Source of the DNA: Gammaproteobacteria bacterium
GTDB taxonomy: Bacteria; Pseudomonadota; Gammaproteobacteria; SZUA-21
DNA: 10,537 nt
Assembly (NCBI GenBank): GCA_003233075.1
Contig: QIKQ01000330.1
Coordinates: 1-10,537, forward strand
Reading direction: 5' to 3'
Shown: one piece after another, positions 7,245 to 10,537 of the stretch
How positions within the stretch are numbered: the stretch's first letter is position 1
Layout: every line of letters starts with the position of its first letter
Made by a program: the position numbers and the translations under genes
Notes under the pieces: model-generated
Seen by the model: the letters and a program-made list of their open reading frames with translations, nothing else
What the model was told of the DNA's origin: nothing
Database searches by the model: none

Positions 7245-7578
7245 TCCTAGCTTTGGCACCCTACATGCTATTTTGGTGTGAATAATTAGTTTTATTTTAA
7301 GTAGCCTGTGGTACTATTTACCACAGGTTCGATTTCCCGCCATTTGGAAGGCATAGTGGTTAAGGCTTGGATAATGATTTCAGTTAGGCACAAAATCGTT
7401 ATGATTTATTCTCCGATTAAGCATTTCATTTTAGAATTAGTCCAGTTGCGCTTGCAAGCTATTGCAAAATCGTTTTGGCTCGGCTATTCGATACTGATAC
7501 TAGCGCTCGAAAATGACAAGGTTGACGCATTAAAAAATGATTACTCATTTCTCAATGTAGGTAACAGAAGGGATAGAA
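7245..7578. other. Intergenic region upstream of the ankyrin gene
   Basis: This 334-bp AT-rich stretch shows no gene I can support. It holds an isolated extra copy of the element end motif TTGGCACCCTA (7253-7263), a strong hairpin at 7305-7327 and a perfect 10-bp palindrome GCTTGCAAGC (7450-7459). A TTGACG at 7522-7527 could be a -35 box, but the bases 17 nt downstream (TCATTT) are a poor -10, so I do not assign a promoter. The ribosome site for the next gene, AAGGG at 7568-7572, is clear. Confidence 0.5.
7305..7327. repeat. Perfect 9-bp inverted repeat, 5-nt loop
   Basis: CCTGTGGTA, loop CTATT, TACCACAGG. On the plus strand it is followed by TTCGATTTCCC, not a T-run; on the minus strand by CTACTTAAAATAAAAC. 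It could be a single REP-like palindrome or an operator. A classical intrinsic terminator is not supported. Confidence 0.6.
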
Positions 7579-9219
7579 ATGCATATTGGTAAATTTTTTG
7601 AGACCACGACAAAACAATTAAAAAATGTTTTGAGCTTGTCGTGTTTTAAAGCCAATTCTCATAAAGCAGCGCTCAAAGTCTCTGACGCTGTTCGCTTAGG
7701 TGATTTTAATCAATTAGCAAAAATGAAATCCAAATCTTGTGATTTTAAATTAATCGCAAGCCTATATGGTACGAGATTACATTCTGTTTATCGCTTAAGT
7801 AATGGCGATTTAGAAACTCTTCGATTTTTTCTTGATATTGGCATTGATCTTAACGAGCGTGATCGATCTGGAGATACAATACTAGACACAGCAGTCATTG
7901 AGGGTCGATTAGATATCTGTCGTTTATTAGTAACACATGGCATTAAGTTACAAGCCAGCGACAATTCGGGTTTTACGACTCCAATTCAAAAAGCAATACG
8001 ATACGATCAGGAACAAATACTGGTTTATTTCTTAAAATATTTAAGCAATCATGAGCATTTAAGACCGATCCTTACTGATATTCTAAAGGAAGCCTTAGTT
8101 GATAATCGAATTGAGCTTATCAATTTAATCTTATCCTATGACTTAGATGTTAACAGGACTTACCAAAATAAATGCAATCTAATTCATTTTGTTAAATCAC
8201 CTTACGTCTTTAATAAATTAGTCGATAAAGGTTTTGATCTTAACCAGCAGGACGAATTTGGGGTAAGTTTCATTGCTAAGCTGGTTACGGATAATCGCGA
8301 AGAATTAGCTTGCGCGGTGTTAGAGTGTGATCCAAAATTAGAAGACAGTGTAAGTGAATTTTCCGATTTACTAATAACTGCAGCGAAAAACAATAATATT
8401 AAATTGCTTGAAGAATTAATAGTCAAACAGCCAGGCGCATTGTCTAAACTTGAAGAAGGTTTAACTTTTAATGATTGGATAATTTGTAATTGCGTGGAAG
8501 ATCGTTGTAGCTTAGAGGTTATTAAGTTTTTTATAGATCAGGGTGCAAGAATCGATGGCCGCACGCACCGACAAGAAACACCATTAATGATAGCTGCACA
8601 AAAAAACAATCCCTATTATATGCGTTATTTAACTAAGGCAGGCGCTAATCCTAATCTAGTTGATATTGAAGGTAAAAATGCTTTAATGCATACAATTATA
8701 AAACAAAGTGAAAAGTGTATTATGCCTTTATTGGCGAGTACCACAAACTTATTTGCAAAAGATAAAAAGGGCTTTGATATTATTCTGCACTGCGCAGTCA
8801 ATGGTACTGAGCTTGTCGCTAAATTTTTAATGGCTAAGGGCATAGGCTTAAAGAAAACTTGCTCGAATAAACAGACCACTTTGATATTGGCTGCAATGGC
8901 AAACAACGTTGACATGATCTCCTTTCTCGTCCAGCTCGGCGCAGATGTAGATGCAGTAGATGATCAGCAGCGCAGCGCTTTAATGTATGCGAGCAATAAT
9001 GCATGCATTGAGTCGGTAGAGTTATTGTTAAATCTTGGTGCTAATAAAACATTAGTTGATATAAATAGGCAATCTGCGTTTGATTTGGCAAGTGATCAAA
9101 TAGTTAAAAATATGTTTAATGTTGATACAAATGTAATCGAAACAGAAATATCTTCAAGTAAAATTACTGCAATTCCCCGATCTAAATCCCAGCCTGAAGC
9201 TACAGAACTACATTCATAA
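7579..9219 (+). CDS. Ankyrin-repeat protein
   Basis: The 546-residue product is built almost wholly of ankyrin-type helical repeats, a scaffold for binding other proteins; the partner cannot be read from the sequence. The best units are about 97-129 (GDTILDTAVIEGRLDICRLL), 330-363 (ETPLMIAAQKNN with KAGANPNLVD), 364-396 (GKNALMHTIIKQ), 429-461 (TTLILAAMANNVDMISFL with GADVDAVD) and 462-494 (RSALMYASNNACIESVELLL with GAN). Weaker, diverged units fill 75-96, 131-328 and 397-428, giving perhaps 12 to 14 in all. Residues 1-30 are basic and not repeat-like; there is no convincing signal peptide or membrane helix. After residue 515 a polar tail rich in Ser, Glu and Lys ends ATELHS. AAGGG lies 6 nt before the ATG. 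Such proteins can be internal scaffolds or, in intracellular bacteria, secreted effectors; no secretion gene is in this window. The gene stands alone between repeats and looks accessory. Confidence 0.92.
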   Translation: MHIGKFFETTTKQLKNVLSLSCFKANSHKAALKVSDAVRLGDFNQLAKMKSKSCDFKLIASLYGTRLHSVYRLSNGDLETLRFFLDIGIDLNERDRSGDTILDTAVIEGRLDICRLLVTHGIKLQASDNSGFTTPIQKAIRYDQEQILVYFLKYLSNHEHLRPILTDILKEALVDNRIELINLILSYDLDVNRTYQNKCNLIHFVKSPYVFNKLVDKGFDLNQQDEFGVSFIAKLVTDNREELACAVLECDPKLEDSVSEFSDLLITAAKNNNIKLLEELIVKQPGALSKLEEGLTFNDWIICNCVEDRCSLEVIKFFIDQGARIDGRTHRQETPLMIAAQKNNPYYMRYLTKAGANPNLVDIEGKNALMHTIIKQSEKCIMPLLASTTNLFAKDKKGFDIILHCAVNGTELVAKFLMAKGIGLKKTCSNKQTTLILAAMANNVDMISFLVQLGADVDAVDDQQRSALMYASNNACIESVELLLNLGANKTLVDINRQSAFDLASDQIVKNMFNVDTNVIETEISSSKITAIPRSKSQPEATELHS

Positions 9220-9362
9220 AATATTACTTCTTGACAGCTTTGGTCAAACTAGGTAATTATCGAGTTACATTAGTTCACATTGACAGTGAATAAAGATTCA
9301 ACGATTTAAAAATAATTTGATTAACTTTCTGATTGAGAGATTAATCATTTTCTCAGTATGGA
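9220..9362. promoter_or_regulatory. Intergenic region with two TTGACA-containing inverted repeats
   Basis: Two similar inverted repeats lie here, each with 5-bp arms and a 7-nt spacer and each containing a consensus TTGACA: TTGAC-AGCTTTG-GTCAA at 9231-9247 and TTCAC-ATTGACA-GTGAA at 9274-9290. Their centres are 43 bp apart, near four helical turns. The arms differ in sequence, so a common regulator is only a guess. No hairpin with a T-run ends the ankyrin gene. Confidence 0.4.
9231..9260 (+). promoter_or_regulatory. Likely sigma-70 promoter for the membrane-protein gene
   Basis: Perfect -35 TTGACA (9231-9236), 18-nt spacer and AATTAT (9255-9260) as -10, which matches four of six consensus bases. 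It would give a leader of roughly 100 nt before the next gene. A second TTGACA at 9280-9285 with TTTAAA 19 nt further on is a weaker alternative closer to the start. Confidence 0.5.
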
Positions 9363-10061
9363 ATGCTTATGTATAAACAACTTAATCCCGATAAAATGAT
9401 ATCCACAATTGAGCTATTATCAAAAAGAATTACTGAACGATTTCCTGAGTCCAGCCTAAGTGAAGTATGTCAGGAACTCTATGAAATTGCAGATGATGCC
9501 AAGGAAAGAGCAAAAGTAATTGCTCAACCCTTGTATTGGCTGAGAATAATAATCGCGTTTATAATAGTCGCCACATTTAGCGCATTGGTTTACAGTTTAT
9601 CGAATATTCAATTTTCAATGGAAAGCAACAGCACCGCAGAATTCATGCAAATTACAGACGCTGCGGCAAATGAATTGGTCTTGCTTGGTGCGGCCATGTT
9701 TTTTTTAGTCACGGTAGAAAGTCGAATCAAAAGAGCTCGAGTTACAGCAGCATTGCATGAATTAAGATCGATCGCGCACCTAATTGACATGCATCAACTG
9801 ACTAAAGATCCAAGCCATTTTGCCGAAAATGTCAAAAGTACAGACTCGTCACCAAAGCGCACCATGACATCCTATGAGTTAACGCGTTATTTAGATTATT
9901 GCAGTGAGATGTTATCGCTTACTTCAAAAGTAGCCGCGCTATACGCGCAAAGCTTTAATGACTCAGTCGTAGTCGCAGCAGTGAATGATCTTGAATCACT
10001 CACGTTTAGTATGAGTAGTAAGGTTTGGCAGAAAATAGCTATTATTAAGAGTATTAGTTAG
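9363..10061 (+). CDS. Conserved two-helix membrane protein of unknown function
   Basis: This 232-residue protein has two membrane helices close together, about 58-80 (YWLRIIIAFIIVATFSALVY) and 104-119 (ELVLLGAAMFFLVTVE), joined by a short polar loop, so both ends probably face the cytoplasm because RIKRAR follows the second helix. The N-terminal part (13-55) is helical with ITERFPESSLSEVCQELYEIADDA. The C-terminal part carries ALHELRSIAHLIDMHQLTKDP (130-150) and YELTRYLDYCSEMLSLTSKVAALYAQ (171-196), ending near KVWQKI. These segments look strongly conserved and I believe they mark a widespread uncharacterised family, but I know no function. ATG at 9369 is an alternative start with GGA 6 nt upstream; the ATG at 9363 has little ribosome site. 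It probably has its own promoter, so an operon with the ankyrin gene is not required. Confidence 0.85.
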   Translation: MLMYKQLNPDKMISTIELLSKRITERFPESSLSEVCQELYEIADDAKERAKVIAQPLYWLRIIIAFIIVATFSALVYSLSNIQFSMESNSTAEFMQITDAAANELVLLGAAMFFLVTVESRIKRARVTAALHELRSIAHLIDMHQLTKDPSHFAENVKSTDSSPKRTMTSYELTRYLDYCSEMLSLTSKVAALYAQSFNDSVVVAAVNDLESLTFSMSSKVWQKIAIIKSIS

Positions 10062-10083
10062 CGCAGAAGACAAATCAATCAAT

Positions 10084-10272
10084 GTAGCCTGTAGGGCAGT
10101 GCCATTAACTTAAGCTTTGTTATGAAATAATTGTAGCCCGCACGAAGCGTTCGAAGAACGCGTACTGCGGGAAAGAGTTGAGATTTCCCGTATTTCGTCG
10201 CCTACGGCGATTACTTACGGGCTACAAAATAATGAAAAATTCTTAAGTTAATGGCATTGCCTTACGGCCTAC
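10084..10272. repeat. Large palindromic unit with 31-bp imperfect arms
   Basis: The left arm 10084-10114 (starting GTAGCCTGTAGGGCAGTGCC) and right arm 10242-10272 are inverted copies with 27 of 31 positions identical. Three of the four differences would form G-U pairs in a plus-strand RNA, leaving one real mismatch. The arms enclose a second, separate repeat unit at 10132-10226. It lies 22 bp after the membrane-protein gene. Confidence 0.85.
10132..10226. repeat. REP/BIME-type palindromic unit nested in the larger palindrome
   Basis: Ends are perfect inverted repeats, TGTAGCCCG (10132-10140) and CGGGCTACA (10218-10226). Inside are two hairpins: CCCGCA/TGCGGG (10137-10142 with 10166-10171) enclosing GCGTTC-GAA-GAACGC (10147-10161), and CCCGTA/TACGGG (10187-10192 with 10216-10221) enclosing TCGCC-TAC-GGCGA (10198-10210). 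The GTAGCCCG and TCGCCTACGGCGA elements are typical of interspersed extragenic palindromes in gammaproteobacteria. The 7-bp AAATAAT stands directly on both sides (10125-10131 and 10227-10233). Confidence 0.85.
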
Positions 10273-10537
10273 TTATTTTTTAGCTTCGTTAGACCTAAAT
10301 TCAATAATTTAACTCGTAGAGGCAAGGCATGCCTCACTGCTGTCTCACAGTTTGTGATAATGTTTCACTTAACTCTATGCATAATTATAAATTTGAATAA
10401 TTGGCGGTTTGGGACATGAAACTAGCACGAAGCATACACGCGTTAAAAAACAGACGAATGAGCAAAATTATTTAATATACGACGAGAAAAATCTCAAAGG
10501 AATTGGTCGTTGCGAGGTGTGATCACCGATCACACCG
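10273..10537. other. Intergenic stretch without a supported gene
   Basis: I find no coding region here. There is a small hairpin GAGGCA-AGGCA-TGCCTC (10319-10335). A 19-codon open frame from ATG at 10416 (MKLARSIHALKNRRMSKII) lacks a good ribosome site. Near the edge is a strong inverted repeat (10516-10536). A gene may begin or end beyond the right edge. Confidence 0.5.
10516..10536. repeat. Perfect 9-bp inverted repeat at the window edge
   Basis: GGTGTGATC, loop ACC, GATCACACC. What follows lies outside the window, so I cannot tell whether it is a terminator stem, an operator or the end of another palindromic element. Confidence 0.6.

Noticed and set aside
7305..7327. Rho-independent terminator
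   Set aside because: The stem is good but no T-run follows on either strand.
7308..7592. Open frame of 94 codons upstream of the ankyrin gene
   Set aside because: It starts inside the 7305-7327 hairpin, has no ribosome site, overlaps the well-supported ankyrin start in another frame, and its product shows no recognisable domain.
10132..10226. tRNA or other structured RNA gene
   Set aside because: No cloverleaf or TTCGANTC-type loop; the paired hairpins with GTAGCCCG ends are typical of interspersed REP/BIME sequences.
10416..10475. Small open frame MKLARSIHALKNRRMSKII
   Set aside because: Only 19 codons, no clear ribosome site, no neighbour context to support it.

Overview
The window looks like chromosome from a gammaproteobacterium of moderate to low GC. 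The main evidence is the type IV pilus assembly cluster pilM-pilN-pilO-pilP-pilQ on the minus strand, divergent from a class A penicillin-binding protein gene of PBP1a type (ponA/mrcA). This gene order is well known in Pseudomonas, Xanthomonas, Legionella and relatives. The sequence alone does not fix the genus. An ankyrin-repeat gene and AT-rich intergenic DNA would suit a Legionellales-like or host-associated lineage, but that is inference.

Left part (1-3739, minus strand): pilM, pilN, pilO and pilP, then the first 294 codons of pilQ, which runs off the left edge. Spacing is tight: 1 nt between pilM and pilN, a 4-base ATGA overlap between pilN and pilO, 2 nt between pilO and pilP, and 19 nt or more before pilQ. 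PilM (cytoplasmic actin-like), PilN and PilO (single-pass inner-membrane proteins) and PilP (lipoprotein) form the alignment complex that connects the inner-membrane motor to the outer-membrane secretin PilQ. pilM most probably starts at a TTG codon, not at the upstream in-frame ATG.

Middle (3740-6913): a 109-bp divergent intergenic region with an ATTCTT-C-AAGAAT palindrome, then ponA (peptidoglycan glycosyltransferase/transpeptidase, all catalytic motifs present). It is followed 11 nt later by a small gene for a conserved protein of unknown function with a degenerate nucleotidyltransferase-like segment.

Right part (6914-10537) is accessory in character. A roughly 307-bp MITE-like element (about 6930-7236) has 32-bp imperfect terminal inverted repeats, an 8-bp direct repeat at both ends and several internal hairpins. 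After it come a 546-residue ankyrin-repeat protein, a 232-residue two-helix membrane protein with its own likely promoter, and a nested palindrome. In the last, a REP/BIME-type unit (10132-10226), flanked by 7-bp direct repeats, sits in the loop of a larger palindrome (10084-10272). The last 265 bases contain no convincing gene and end in a strong inverted repeat.

The clearest unusual signals are the two palindromic mobile-type elements that bracket the ankyrin and membrane-protein genes. I see no complete new defence or biosynthetic system.
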